Part shown: positions 22,058 to 31,253 of the stretch, piece after piece
How the letters are laid out: each line of letters starts with the position of its first letter
How positions within the stretch are numbered: position 1 is the stretch's first letter
Assembly: GCA_958296285.1 (NCBI GenBank)
Contig: OY282459.1
Span: 694,367 to 758,366 of the forward strand
Reading direction: 5' to 3'
Source: an uncultured Alphaproteobacteria bacterium
GTDB taxonomy: Bacteria > Pseudomonadota > Alphaproteobacteria > JAPOUT01 > G958296285
DNA: 64,000 nt
Translations under genes and position numbers: made by a program
Notes under the pieces: model-generated
The model's input: the letters and a program-made list of their open reading frames with translations, nothing else
Databases searched by the model: none
Told to the model about the DNA's origin: nothing

Positions 22058-24745
22058 ATGCCGCGCAAAGTGAAATGGGTCTATCGCTTCGGCGGACGCC
22101 GCACCGAAGGGGGCGCTAAAATGCGCGATCTGTTGGGCGGCAAGGGCGCCAATCTCGCCGAAATGTGCCGCTTAAAACTCCCCGTCCCCCCCGGCTTCAC
22201 GATCACGACCGAGGCTTGCGCCGAGTTCTACAAACGGGACGCCGCCTATCCCCCCGATCTCCAAAAACAGGTGCGGGAGGCTCTGCGCAAATTGGAGAAG
22301 CGCGCCAAGCGCCGCTTCGGCGATCGGAAAAATCCGCTTCTGCTCTCGGTGCGCTCCGGCGCGCGCGTCTCCATGCCCGGCATGATGGACACGATTCTCA
22401 ATCTGGGCTTGAATGACGAAACGACAGGCGCTTTGGCAGAGCGCGTCCAAGACAAAAGATTCGCCTATGATTCCTATCGGCGCTTCATCCAACTCTATGC
22501 CGATGTCGTCTTGGGCATGGATCGCGATCTCTTTGAGGCGATGATAGAGACCCATAAGGCGAAGCGCGGCATTCGCTTGGATACCGAAATGTCCGGCGAG
22601 GATTGGGAGGAACTGAGCGCCCTCTTCAAAGAGAAACTCCGCGCCGAGATCGGCGAGGCTTTCCCGCAGCAAGCCGAGGCGCAATTGTGGGGCGCGATCG
22701 GCGCTGTCTTCCAATCGTGGAACAATCGGCGCGCGCGCGACTATCGGCGTCTCCACGCCATCTCTGACGATTGGGGGACGGCGGTCAATGTTCAAGCGAT
22801 GGTCTTCGGCAATATGGGAGAGAGGAGCGCCACCGGAGTCGCCTTCACGCGCGATCCCTCCACCGGCGAAAAGATTTTTTTCGGCGAGTATTTAATGAAC
22901 GCCCAGGGCGAGGACATTGTCGCCGGCTTGCGAACCCCCCATCCTCTGACCGAAGAGGCGCGCGCCAAGTCCGGCGCGAAGGCGGAAGAGGAAGCGCTCT
23001 CTTTGGAAGAACTCATGCCGGAGATTTTCGGCGAGCTTCTTTCTTTCAGCGCCTTTTTGGAGAAACATTATCGGGACATGCAGGATTTGGAGTTCACGAT
23101 AGAGGAGGGGAAACTCTGGCTTCTCCAAACCCGATCCGGCAAAAGGAGCGCGGCGGCGGCTGTCCGAATCGCGATTGAAATGGCGTCCGAAGGCTTGATA
23201 AGCCAGCGCGAGGCGGTGCTGCGCGTGGAGCCCAACGGCTTGGATCAGCTGCTTCACGCGAGGCTGGATCCGAAAGCCAAGCGCGATCTGCTGACGAAAG
23301 GCTTGCCGGCTTCGCCGGGAGCTGCGTCCGGCGAGGCGGTCTTCTCGCCGGACAAGGCGCAGGCTCTGAAAGAGCAGGGCAGGCGCGTCATTTTGGTTCG
23401 CGCCGAGACGAACCCCGAAGACATTCACGGCATGCACGCCGCGCAAGGCGTGGCGACGGCGCGGGGCGGCATGACCAGCCATGCGGCGGTTGTCGCGCGC
23501 GGCATGGGCAAGCCCTGCGTCTCAGGCGCCGCCGCGATGCGGATTGACAGAGAAGGCGGCCTCCTGCGCGTGGGGGCGAGACTGGTGCGCGAAGGCGATC
23601 TCATCACGATTGACGGCGGGACGGGCGAGATCATGCTGGGCGCGGTGCCTGAGATCAAGCCTGAAATTTCCGGCGATTTCGGCGCGCTGATGTCGTGGGC
23701 GGACAAATATCGCCGCCTTGGGGTCCGCGCCAACGCCGAGACCGCCGCCGATGTGGAGATGGCGCTCAGTTTCGGCGCGGAAGGGATCGGCTTGTGCCGC
23801 ACCGAGCATATGTTTTTCAATGAGGAGCGAATCGCCGTGATGCGCGAGATGATTCTCGCCGCCGACAGCGAAGCGCGGCAGCAGGCGCTGGAGAAACTCC
23901 TCCCCTATCAGCGCGAGGATTTCGTTCAGATTCTCCAAAAGATGGAGGGGCGTCCGGTCACGATACGGCTCTTGGATCCGCCTTTGCATGAGTTTCTGCC
24001 GCGCGGCGCGGAAATCGCGCCTTTGGCGAGACGGCTTCGCGTCAGCGAGGAGGCTCTGAAGCGCCGCATGGCGAGAATGGCGGAGGCGAATCCGATGCTC
24101 GGACATAGAGGCTGCCGCCTCGGCATCACCTATCCCGAAATCTATGAAATGCAGGCGCGCGCGATTTTTGAAGCCGCGCACCGCGTCAAAAGAAAAGGCG
24201 GGACGGATTGCGCCGTGGAGATTATGATTCCGCTCATTATGATGGAAGCGGAACTGTCTTTTCTCAAATCGCGCATAGAGACGGTGGCGGCGTCTGTGGC
24301 GGAGAGTTTGGGCCAGCCGCCCCGCTTTCGCATCGGCACGATGATTGAACTCCCCCGCGCCGCGCTGGAAGCCGAAAAGATCGCGCTCAGCGCCGATTTT
24401 TTCAGTTTCGGCACGAACGATCTCACCCAGACCGTCTTCGGCATCAGCCGCGATGACGCCGGCGCCTTTATGAAATTTTACGAGGAGCAGGGCTTGTGGG
24501 ATCGCGATCCCTTCATCACGCTGGACGCGTCCGGCGTGGGAGCGCTCATCGGCATGGCGGCGGAAAAGGCGCGCCGCGCCCGCCCCGCCATGACGCTGGG
24601 CTTATGCGGCGAGCATGGCGGCGATCCGGATTCCATCGCCCTTTGCGAGAGACTGTCGCTGGATTATGTCTCCTGCTCGCCCTACCGCATTCCGATCGCG
24701 CGGCTGGCGGCGGCGCAGGCGGCGCTGCGCGAGGGCAGAAGATGA
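22058..24745 (+). CDS. ppdK: Pyruvate, phosphate dikinase
   Basis: Interconverts pyruvate + ATP + Pi and PEP + AMP + PPi. 895 residues with the three expected domains: N-terminal ATP-grasp (LLGGKGANLAEM, VRSGARVSMPGMMDTILN), a central swivelling phosphohistidine domain (ARGGMTSHAAVVARGMGKPC), and a C-terminal TIM barrel (IGLCRTEHMFF; catalytic Cys in LGLCGEHGGDP). The SARVSMPGMMDT pattern distinguishes PPDK from PEP synthase. It follows glyS, as in many alphaproteobacteria, and overlaps the next gene by 4 bases. Confidence 0.98.
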   Translation: MPRKVKWVYRFGGRRTEGGAKMRDLLGGKGANLAEMCRLKLPVPPGFTITTEACAEFYKRDAAYPPDLQKQVREALRKLEKRAKRRFGDRKNPLLLSVRSGARVSMPGMMDTILNLGLNDETTGALAERVQDKRFAYDSYRRFIQLYADVVLGMDRDLFEAMIETHKAKRGIRLDTEMSGEDWEELSALFKEKLRAEIGEAFPQQAEAQLWGAIGAVFQSWNNRRARDYRRLHAISDDWGTAVNVQAMVFGNMGERSATGVAFTRDPSTGEKIFFGEYLMNAQGEDIVAGLRTPHPLTEEARAKSGAKAEEEALSLEELMPEIFGELLSFSAFLEKHYRDMQDLEFTIEEGKLWLLQTRSGKRSAAAAVRIAIEMASEGLISQREAVLRVEPNGLDQLLHARLDPKAKRDLLTKGLPASPGAASGEAVFSPDKAQALKEQGRRVILVRAETNPEDIHGMHAAQGVATARGGMTSHAAVVARGMGKPCVSGAAAMRIDREGGLLRVGARLVREGDLITIDGGTGEIMLGAVPEIKPEISGDFGALMSWADKYRRLGVRANAETAADVEMALSFGAEGIGLCRTEHMFFNEERIAVMREMILAADSEARQQALEKLLPYQREDFVQILQKMEGRPVTIRLLDPPLHEFLPRGAEIAPLARRLRVSEEALKRRMARMAEANPMLGHRGCRLGITYPEIYEMQARAIFEAAHRVKRKGGTDCAVEIMIPLIMMEAELSFLKSRIETVAASVAESLGQPPRFRIGTMIELPRAALEAEKIALSADFFSFGTNDLTQTVFGISRDDAGAFMKFYEEQGLWDRDPFITLDASGVGALIGMAAEKARRARPAMTLGLCGEHGGDPDSIALCERLSLDYVSCSPYRIPIARLAAAQAALREGRR

Positions 24746-25761
24746 GCGCGTCTCTTGACTCCCCGCCCCGCGCCGCCTCGCCTCGCGCCCTCTCAGCCAA
24801 GAGCGCCGCCGCCCTTCTCAAAGAGGATATGCGCCGCGTGGATGATCGCCTCCTCGCGGCGCTGGAGGGGAAGCGCGATCTCATTCCGGAAGTCGCGCGG
24901 CATTTGATCGCCTCCGGCGGCAAGCGCCTGCGCCCGATGGTCGCGCTCGCCTCCGCCAGACTCTGCGGCTATCAGGGAGACGCCCATATTGATCTCGCCG
25001 CCGCCGTGGAGATGATGCACAGCGCCACCCTCCTCCATGACGATGTCGTGGATGAAGGCGCGCTGAGGCGCGGACGCCAAGCCGCGCGACTCATTTGGGG
25101 CAATAAGGCCAGCATTTTGGTCGGCGATTTTCTCTTGGGCAAAGCCTTTGATCTGATGGTCGGAACCCAATCGCTCCACGCTTTGCGGATTCTCTCCGCC
25201 GCCGCCTGCCGAATCGCCGAGGGCGAGGTCATGCAGCTCGCCTGCCAGCGCCGCTTGGAGACCGACGAAGCCGCCTGTTTGGAAATCGCCGCCGCCAAGA
25301 CCGGCGCGCTCTTCGCCGCCGCCGCGCAGACAGGCTCCGCCCTCGTCAAGAGCGCCCGCGCCCATGGCGCGAGGCTGGAAACTTACGGGCATCAGCTGGG
25401 CATGGCGTTCCAACTCTCCGATGACGTCTTGGATTATGCCGGCGGCTCAAAGAAAATGGGCAAAGCCTTGGGCAACGATCTCCGCGAAGGCAAGATGACC
25501 CTCCCTGTCGTTCTGACCTATGCGCGGGGATCGGAAAAGGAAAGGCGCTTTTGGCAGGAGATTTTCGCCAATGGGCTCAAAAAAGGCTTTTGGGACGAAG
25601 CGCGCGCGCTGATGGAGCGCCACGGCGCGCTGGACGAAACCCGCGATCGCGCCAAGCGCTTTTCTCAAAAAGCCGTCAAGGCGCTTGCCACTCTTCCGCA
25701 GGGGGCGGGGCGCGACAGTCTGGAAGAGATCGCCCTTTTCAGCGCGGCGCGGCTGCACTAA
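24742..25761 (+). CDS. ispB: Long-chain polyprenyl diphosphate synthase
   Basis: Head-to-tail condensation of IPP onto allylic diphosphates, probably giving the octa- or decaprenyl side chain of ubiquinone. 339 residues; first Asp-rich motif DDVVDEG at 100-106, second DDVLD at 227-231. The start overlaps the ppdK stop by 4 bases (ATGA); the frame is open well upstream but that part is ppdK sequence. Product length cannot be told reliably by eye. Its stop overlaps convergent ispE by 4 bases. Confidence 0.95.
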   Translation: MSASLDSPPRAASPRALSAKSAAALLKEDMRRVDDRLLAALEGKRDLIPEVARHLIASGGKRLRPMVALASARLCGYQGDAHIDLAAAVEMMHSATLLHDDVVDEGALRRGRQAARLIWGNKASILVGDFLLGKAFDLMVGTQSLHALRILSAAACRIAEGEVMQLACQRRLETDEAACLEIAAAKTGALFAAAAQTGSALVKSARAHGARLETYGHQLGMAFQLSDDVLDYAGGSKKMGKALGNDLREGKMTLPVVLTYARGSEKERRFWQEIFANGLKKGFWDEARALMERHGALDETRDRAKRFSQKAVKALATLPQGAGRDSLEEIALFSAARLH

Positions 25762-26693
25762 ACCCCCGCGCCCCCCGCTCCCCCCGCTCCCCCCGCCCCC
25801 TCCGATCCGCCAAGACGGGTCGCGCAGAGCCACCATCGCCGATGCCGTTTGGCGATCGCCGCCGCCGCCGCCGCCGCCAAGCCCGCCTCCGCGTAAAGAC
25901 CAAAACAAACGGGACCGCTGCCGCTCATCCGCGCGATCAAAGGGCGCGTCTCTCTGATCGCCGTCAAGACGGCGCTCAGTTCCGGAAAGAGAGACCGCGC
26001 CGTCTCTTGAAGAAAGTTCGGGCGCTTGGCGATCCATGCGGTCAGATCCGAAACATTGGAGAAGCGCGGCGGCGGGCTTGGCGGCGGCGCTTGGCGGCAG
26101 GCTTCCGCCCCGAAAGATTGATAAACCCGCCCCGTGGAAAGAGAGCCGTCAGGCTTGACGAGAACGGCGAAAAGGGGAGGGATGTCGGATAGGGGCTTGA
26201 TCTTCTCCCCCCTTCCCCAAGCCAAAAGAGGCTTGGAGAGTAGAGAGGCGGGGATGTCGCTCCCCAAAGAGACGGCATGTTCCAAAGAGAGCGGCGGGGC
26301 GTCTTGACGCGGCGCGGGCGGAGGGCGGCTCTTCATCTCCGACAGAGCGCGGAGAATGGCGGCGGCGTCCGCCGAGCCGCCGCCCAGCCCGGCGGCGACA
26401 GGAATATGTTTCTCAAGATGGACGTCCAGCTTAGCGTCAAAAAATGCCGCCGCGCGAAAAATGAGATTGTCCGAGAGGCGGGGAAGTTTTTCCGCGAAAG
26501 CGCCCCGCGCCCGCAAACGATTCCGCGAAGCGGGGCGAATAAGAAGAAAATCGGAAAGCCCGGCGAAGAGAATAAGACTCTCTATCGCGTGATAGCCGTC
26601 AGAGAGCCGCCCATGGACGGCGAGGGTGAGATTGACTTTCGCCGCCGCCCGCGCCGCCGCGCCTGTCGCGCCGAGAGGATAAGCGCCGCCCAT
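25758..26693 (-). CDS. ispE: 4-diphosphocytidyl-2-C-methyl-D-erythritol kinase
   Basis: GHMP kinase of the MEP isoprenoid pathway. AKVNLTLAVHGRLSDGYHAIESL at the start, the ATP loop PVAAGLGGGSADAAAILRAL, and the C-terminal MSGSGPVCFGLY are diagnostic. I use ATG 26693 (311 residues). Two insertions look recent: the 12-mer palindrome at 26299-26310 (PRQDAPP) and a GAGGAGGAGGAG tail from a C-rich repeat at the 3' end. It is convergent with ispB, which supplies a longer prenyl chain from the same pathway. Confidence 0.94.
   Translation of the reverse strand: MGGAYPLGATGAAARAAAKVNLTLAVHGRLSDGYHAIESLILFAGLSDFLLIRPASRNRLRARGAFAEKLPRLSDNLIFRAAAFFDAKLDVHLEKHIPVAAGLGGGSADAAAILRALSEMKSRPPPAPRQDAPPLSLEHAVSLGSDIPASLLSKPLLAWGRGEKIKPLSDIPPLFAVLVKPDGSLSTGRVYQSFGAEACRQAPPPSPPPRFSNVSDLTAWIAKRPNFLQETARSLFPELSAVLTAIRETRPLIARMSGSGPVCFGLYAEAGLAAAAAAAIAKRHRRWWLCATRLGGSEGAGGAGGAGGAGV
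26299..26310. repeat. Dispersed 12-mer palindrome GCGTCTTGACGC (ispE)
   Basis: Exact copy inside ispE, read as PRQDAPP on the minus strand, in a loop between the ATP-binding motif and the following helix. A related variant, GCCGTCAAGACGGC, occurs further along the same gene near 25970. Confidence 0.85.
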
Positions 26694-26730
26694 CTTTCGC
26701 GCGCCCCTCGCGCCTCTTCCTATCGTCTCG

Positions 26731-28470
26731 TCAAAGCCCCGCGCCTCGCTTGGGGCTTCGCTTGAGTCCGAAGGCGATTTTGTCGCGGATTTCGGCAAGG
26801 CGCTTTTTGGTGACGTCCTTATTGCCATCGGAGACTTCCAGCGCGCGCTGCCATTGGAATCGCGCTTCTATGCGCCGCCCCATATGCCAGAGAACATCGC
26901 CCAGATGGTCGTTGATCTCGGTCTCGGCGGGCTCTATCTTGACGGCGCGCTCCAAATGTCGCAGCGCTTCGTCATAATTGCCCAGCCGATAATAAGCCCA
27001 GCCCAGACTGTCAATGATGAAGCCGTTATTCGGCTTTTTCTCCACCGCGCTTTGCAGCATGGCGAGCGCCTGTCGGAGATTGCGATTGCGATCGGCCCAG
27101 GAATAGGCGAGATAATTGAGAACGAAAGGATCGTCTTTGGAGAGACGGCGCGCGCGCTTGAGATCGCGCTCGGCGTCCTTCCAGAGATCGCGGCGCTCAT
27201 AGCTCATGCCGCGCGAGAAGAAGAGCTGCCAGCGCCTCGGCGATTTCTCGCCTGACGCGCTCTCGGCGGCGGCGCGCTTGGCGTCCAGCGCGATGGCGCG
27301 GCTATAGGCGCGTCCGGCGTTCTGAAAATCGCGCCGCGCGATATAGATGTCGCCCAGCGCCGCGGCGATCTCCACATTGTCCGCCTTCCTTCGCGCCAGA
27401 TTCTTGAGAAGCGCGACCGCCGCCTCCGTCTCGCCCATCGCTTCCCGCGCCTGCGCGATCGCGATCGCGGCGGCGGCGGCGAAAGGCGAGGAGGACGGAA
27501 TCTTTTCATAAAAGCCGATCGCGTCTTGGAAGCGCTTCTCAAGATGAAGCTGCGCGCCCATCAGCATCCAAGCGCTCTCAAAACGCGGACGCAGATAGAG
27601 CGACATTCTGGAATAGAAGATCGCGTCTCGCGCCGCGCCCATCCGCCGCGCGAGGAGGGCCAGATGGAAAAGACCCTCCGCCGCGCCCTCCGCCGAAGAT
27701 CGGATCAGAGGCGGCGGCGCCTTTCGCCCCTCGCGCGTCAGACGCGCCCGCGCCGCCGCCGCCGCCAGACTCTCCCGCGCCGCCAGCGTTTTATAGATTT
27801 GCCGCGCCTCGTCTTTCGCGCCCAGACGCTCCAAAAAATTCGCGCGGATAAGAGAGAAGCGCGGGAAGGCTCTCGGACGATCCTGCGCTCCGTTCCGGCC
27901 GGTCTGGCGGAAGAGCGCTTCGGCTTCCTCGCTTTCGCCCTCCAAATCGTGAAGCATCGCGCGATGCATAAAGGGCAGAGGGCGCGGCAGAGGGCGCGTT
28001 TTTAGAATCTTATGCGCCGCCTCCGTCTCGCCCGCCCCGTAATGCGCCCAAGCCGCCAAAAGAGGCGCGGCAGGCCAGGAAGAGAGCGCGCTCCCTTTGC
28101 GCGAGAGTTTCGCCAAAGCGGCGGCATAGTTTTTCTCCTTGATGAGTCCGATCGTCAAGATGAGCTGCGCGAATTGATCGCGGGGATTCTTCTCAACCAA
28201 GCGCTTCGCGTCAGGGATCGCGCTCGCCACATAGCCCGCCGAGACTTTCAGAGGCAGAAGCCGCTCCAACAGATCGGGGCTGTCGGGATGTCTTTTGCGA
28301 ATCTTGTTCAGAAAAGCGATGGCGATCTCCAAATCGCCCCGCGCCCCGGCGACCCGCGCCGAGAGATAGTCGCCGGCGTCTTTCGCGAAAGCCTCTTTGC
28401 CATGCGCCTGTGAAGACGCGAAACAAGAGGCGAGGAACAGCGCCAATCCCAAAAAGACAAAAACTCTCAT
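26731..28470 (-). CDS. TPR-repeat lipoprotein
   Basis: A 579-residue protein with a lipoprotein signal (MRVFVFLGLALFLASC, lipid-acceptor Cys16), followed by tetratricopeptide repeats over most of its length, clearest at the C-terminus (NNGFIIDSLGWAYYRLGNYD and the following repeat EALRHLERAVKIEPAETEI). Such proteins scaffold envelope complexes; the partner is unknown. The ATG at 28470 follows the ETF-QO stop by 2 bases and the downstream gene is ispE. The frame extends upstream into ETF-QO but lacks a signal peptide there. Confidence 0.88.
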   Translation of the reverse strand: MRVFVFLGLALFLASCFASSQAHGKEAFAKDAGDYLSARVAGARGDLEIAIAFLNKIRKRHPDSPDLLERLLPLKVSAGYVASAIPDAKRLVEKNPRDQFAQLILTIGLIKEKNYAAALAKLSRKGSALSSWPAAPLLAAWAHYGAGETEAAHKILKTRPLPRPLPFMHRAMLHDLEGESEEAEALFRQTGRNGAQDRPRAFPRFSLIRANFLERLGAKDEARQIYKTLAARESLAAAAARARLTREGRKAPPPLIRSSAEGAAEGLFHLALLARRMGAARDAIFYSRMSLYLRPRFESAWMLMGAQLHLEKRFQDAIGFYEKIPSSSPFAAAAAIAIAQAREAMGETEAAVALLKNLARRKADNVEIAAALGDIYIARRDFQNAGRAYSRAIALDAKRAAAESASGEKSPRRWQLFFSRGMSYERRDLWKDAERDLKRARRLSKDDPFVLNYLAYSWADRNRNLRQALAMLQSAVEKKPNNGFIIDSLGWAYYRLGNYDEALRHLERAVKIEPAETEINDHLGDVLWHMGRRIEARFQWQRALEVSDGNKDVTKKRLAEIRDKIAFGLKRSPKRGAGL

Positions 28471-28472
28471 CT

Positions 28473-30206
28473 TCACATATTGGAATAATTCGGGCCGCCG
28501 CCGCCTTCCGGCGCGACCCAATTGATATTTCGCGCGGGGTCTTTGATGTCGCAGCTTTTGCAATGGACGCAATTTTGCGCGTTGATCTGAAAGCGCCGCC
28601 CGCCCCCGCCGCCTCCGCCGCCTGTCTCCTCCAGAACCTCATAAACCCCCGCCGGACAATAACGCTGGGCAGGCTCGGCGAAGCGCGGCAGATTCTCTTT
28701 GAGAGGCACAGTCGGATCTTTGAGCGTCAGATGGACGGGCTGATCCTCCTCGTGATTGGTCGCCGAGAGATGGACAGAGGACTCCTTGTCAAAAGAGACG
28801 ATTCCGTCAGGCTTCGGATAAAGGATAGGCTCGCAATCTTTCGCCTCGCGGAGCGAATCGCAATCGGGTTTCCCGTGCTTCAGCGTGAAGGGAAGACCGA
28901 TTTTGAGCGTCCGCATCCACATCTCAAGACCCATCAGCGGCAGCGCCAAAATAAGAGGCAGGCGCGAGAGGAGAGGTTTGACATTGCGAACCATCAGAAG
29001 TTCGCGCCGCGCCGCGCTGGCGCGATAGGCTTGGGCGTAAGATTCCAGCGCGTCATGCTCTCGCTGCCGCGCGAGGGCCTCCGCCGCCGCCTCCGCCGCC
29101 ATGATTCCGGACTCCACCGCATTATGACTCCCCTTGATGCGCGGCAGATTGACAAAGCCCGCCGCGCAGCCGATCAGCGCGCCCCCCGGGAAAATCAGGC
29201 GCGGCACCGATTGGAAGCCCCCTTCCGTGATCGCCCGCGCGCCGTAAGCGAGGCGCTCGCCTCCTTCAAGAATCGCGCGAATCGCCGGATGAGTCTTAAA
29301 ACGCTGAAACTCGTCAAAGGGCGAGAGATAGGGATTCTCGTAATTCAGATGGACGACAAAGCCGACAGAAACGAGACAATCTCCGAAATGATAGAGGAAA
29401 CTGCCGCCGCCCGTTTTCTGATCCAGCGGCCAGCCCAGCGTGTGCTGAACATGCCCCAAGCGATGACGCTCTTTCGGCACGCGCCACAATTCTTTGAGGC
29501 CTATGCCGAATTTCTGCGGATCGGAATCCTTCTCCAAATCAAAATGCCGAATGAGAAACTTGGAAAGCGAGCCGCGCGCGCCTTCGGCGAAAAGCGTGTA
29601 TTTGCCCAAGATTTCCATCCCCGGCTCGTGATTGGGCTTCTTCTCTCCGCTCTTGGAGATTCCCATATCGCCGGTGGCGACCCCCCTGACCGCGCCCGTC
29701 TCGTTCAAGAGGACTTCCGCCGCCGCGAAGCCCGGATAGATTTCCACGCCCCGCGCCTCCGCCTCTTTGGCGAGCCATCGGCAGAGATTCCCCAAAGAGG
29801 CGATATGGCATCCGTGATTCTTCATCAAAGGCGGAAGAAGAAAGTTCGGAAAAGGGAAGGCGCGCTTCTCGGTCATAAGAGAATAGCGCTCGGAGGAGAC
29901 CGGCGTCTCCAAAGGCGCGCCTTTCTCCTTCCAATCGGGAATGAGTTCCGTCAGAGGCTTAGGGTCAATGACGGCGCCGGAAAGAATATGCGCGCCGACT
30001 TCCGATCCCTTTTCCAAAAGACAGACCGAAATTTCCCGACCGCTCGCTTTCGCCTTCTCTTTGAGGCGTATCGCCGCGGCAAGCCCGGCGGGGCCCGCCC
30101 CGACAATCACGACATCATAGGACATGGATTCGCGCGCCTCCGGCGCCAGCGCGAAGCCCTGACGCGCATTAATCTCTTCCGGGGGGAGCGATGGACTCTC
30201 TTTCAC
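28473..30206 (-). CDS. Electron transfer flavoprotein-ubiquinone oxidoreductase
   Basis: Passes electrons from ETF (acyl-CoA and amino-acid dehydrogenases) to ubiquinone at the inner membrane. 577 residues; FAD loop VVIVGAGPAGLAAAIRL (GAGPAG at 36-41), membrane/ubiquinone region GCAAGFVNLPRIKGSHNA, and a C-terminal 4Fe-4S site (YCPAGVYE ... CVHCKSCDIKDP). Odd feature: nine consecutive glycines (ETGGGGGGGGGRRF) between the first cluster cysteine and the CxxCxxC group, in a loop normally two to four residues long. No etfAB in the window. Confidence 0.97.
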   Translation of the reverse strand: MKESPSLPPEEINARQGFALAPEARESMSYDVVIVGAGPAGLAAAIRLKEKAKASGREISVCLLEKGSEVGAHILSGAVIDPKPLTELIPDWKEKGAPLETPVSSERYSLMTEKRAFPFPNFLLPPLMKNHGCHIASLGNLCRWLAKEAEARGVEIYPGFAAAEVLLNETGAVRGVATGDMGISKSGEKKPNHEPGMEILGKYTLFAEGARGSLSKFLIRHFDLEKDSDPQKFGIGLKELWRVPKERHRLGHVQHTLGWPLDQKTGGGSFLYHFGDCLVSVGFVVHLNYENPYLSPFDEFQRFKTHPAIRAILEGGERLAYGARAITEGGFQSVPRLIFPGGALIGCAAGFVNLPRIKGSHNAVESGIMAAEAAAEALARQREHDALESYAQAYRASAARRELLMVRNVKPLLSRLPLILALPLMGLEMWMRTLKIGLPFTLKHGKPDCDSLREAKDCEPILYPKPDGIVSFDKESSVHLSATNHEEDQPVHLTLKDPTVPLKENLPRFAEPAQRYCPAGVYEVLEETGGGGGGGGRRFQINAQNCVHCKSCDIKDPARNINWVAPEGGGGPNYSNM

Positions 30207-30242
30207 GAAAAACCCTCATGGCGAATGATTAAAGAGACAAGA

Positions 30243-30262
30243 GATGATAATCTTTTATCATC
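30243..30262. promoter_or_regulatory. 8-bp dyad in the ETF-QO / UDG divergent spacer
   Basis: GATGATAA (30243-30250) and TTATCATC (30255-30262) around TCTT form a perfect dyad in an AT-rich island within a 102-base divergent intergenic region. Plausible as an operator or as a hairpin; no regulator is assigned. Confidence 0.4.
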
Positions 30263-30308
30263 CTTTCTCCTATGTTTTTCTGAAAGGGCGGCGGGCGGAG
30301 GCGCGATC

Positions 30309-31253
30309 ATGGAAGAGAATCCGAAAAAACGCGCCGCGCGAAGCCTCCTCTTCTCCTATGCGATGGCGGGCTTGTGGGACATGACCGGCGAGAGCGCCGT
30401 CCGCTATTATCAAGAGAGCGGCAGGGAGGAGGCGAAGCCCGCCCCGCCTCAAGAGGCGCCGCGTCAAGACGCCCCTCTGCCGCCGCCGCGTCAAGAGGCG
30501 CCGCGTCAAGACGCGCCGCCTGCGCGTCAAGACGCTGCGCGTCAAGACGCTGCGCGTCAAGACGCCGCGCCGACAGAGATCGCCCCAATCATCGCAAGCG
30601 CGCCGATGGAAGAGAAGAGCGCGAAGATTGACGAAGCCGAAAGCCTCGCCGCCGCGGCGCAGAATCTTCAATCTCTGAGGATCGCGCTGGAAACCTATGA
30701 GGGCTGCCGCTTGAAAGATACGGCGCGCAATTTGGTCTTCGCGGACGGCGTGGCGGAAGCGCGGATCATGCTGATCGGCGAGGGTCCGGGCGCGGAAGAA
30801 GACGCGCAGGGGCTTCCCTTTGTCGGGCGCAGCGGACGGCTCTTGGATCAGATGCTCGCCGCTGTCGGCTTGTCGCGCCGCGAGAATGTCTATATCGCCA
30901 ATGTCGTGCCGTGGCGTCCGCCCGGCAACCGCGCCCCTTCGGAGGAGGAGAAGGCGCAATGCCGTCCTTTTTTGGAGAGGCATGCGGCGCTCTCCGGCGC
31001 GGAGATTCTCCTCGCTCTCGGCGGAGTCGCGGCGAAGGAGATTCTGGGTTTGAGCGAAGGCATTATGCGGACGCGCGGGCGATGGCATCAGAGGGAGATC
31101 GGCGGGCGGCGCTTTCACGTCATGGCGACCTTCCATCCCGCTTTTCTGCTGCGGCAGCCCAGACAGAAATCTTTGGTTTGGCGCGATTTGCTCGCCCTTC
31201 GCGCGCGGTTGGACGGGGAGGCGGCGGGGGAGGCGGGCGATGGCATTGGGTGA
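30309..31253 (+). CDS. Family 4 (Fe-S) uracil-DNA glycosylase
   Basis: Removes uracil arising from cytosine deamination. A 314-residue protein in which the catalytic domain starts near residue 110: the CRLKDTARNLVFADG segment with an early cluster Cys, motif 1 GEGPGAEEDAQGLPFVGRSG, NVVPWRPPGNRAP, and motif 3 TFHPAFLL. The N-terminal 100 residues contain a repetitive linker (five exact RQDA units plus two RQEA/QEA variants, 30446-30565) made from the dispersed 12-mer palindrome. ATG 30309 is the first start outside the divergent ETF-QO promoter region. It overlaps moaB by 14 bases. Confidence 0.93.
   Translation: MEENPKKRAARSLLFSYAMAGLWDMTGESAVRYYQESGREEAKPAPPQEAPRQDAPLPPPRQEAPRQDAPPARQDAARQDAARQDAAPTEIAPIIASAPMEEKSAKIDEAESLAAAAQNLQSLRIALETYEGCRLKDTARNLVFADGVAEARIMLIGEGPGAEEDAQGLPFVGRSGRLLDQMLAAVGLSRRENVYIANVVPWRPPGNRAPSEEEKAQCRPFLERHAALSGAEILLALGGVAAKEILGLSEGIMRTRGRWHQREIGGRRFHVMATFHPAFLLRQPRQKSLVWRDLLALRARLDGEAAGEAGDGIG
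30446..30565. repeat. Cluster of 12-mer palindromes within the UDG gene
   Basis: Exact GCGTCAAGACGC copies start at 30461, 30503, 30524, 30539 and 30554; the last three are spaced 15 bases. A compensated variant, GCCTCAAGAGGC (30446), and a half-variant, GCGTCAAGAGGC (30489), flank them. All are read in the same frame, as an Ala/Pro/Gln/Asp-rich linker. Confidence 0.92.

Noticed and set aside
28410-30308. Long plus-strand open frame fused to the UDG frame
   Set aside because: The first ~630 residues are antisense to ETF-QO and the TPR gene; the UDG gene itself starts at 30309.
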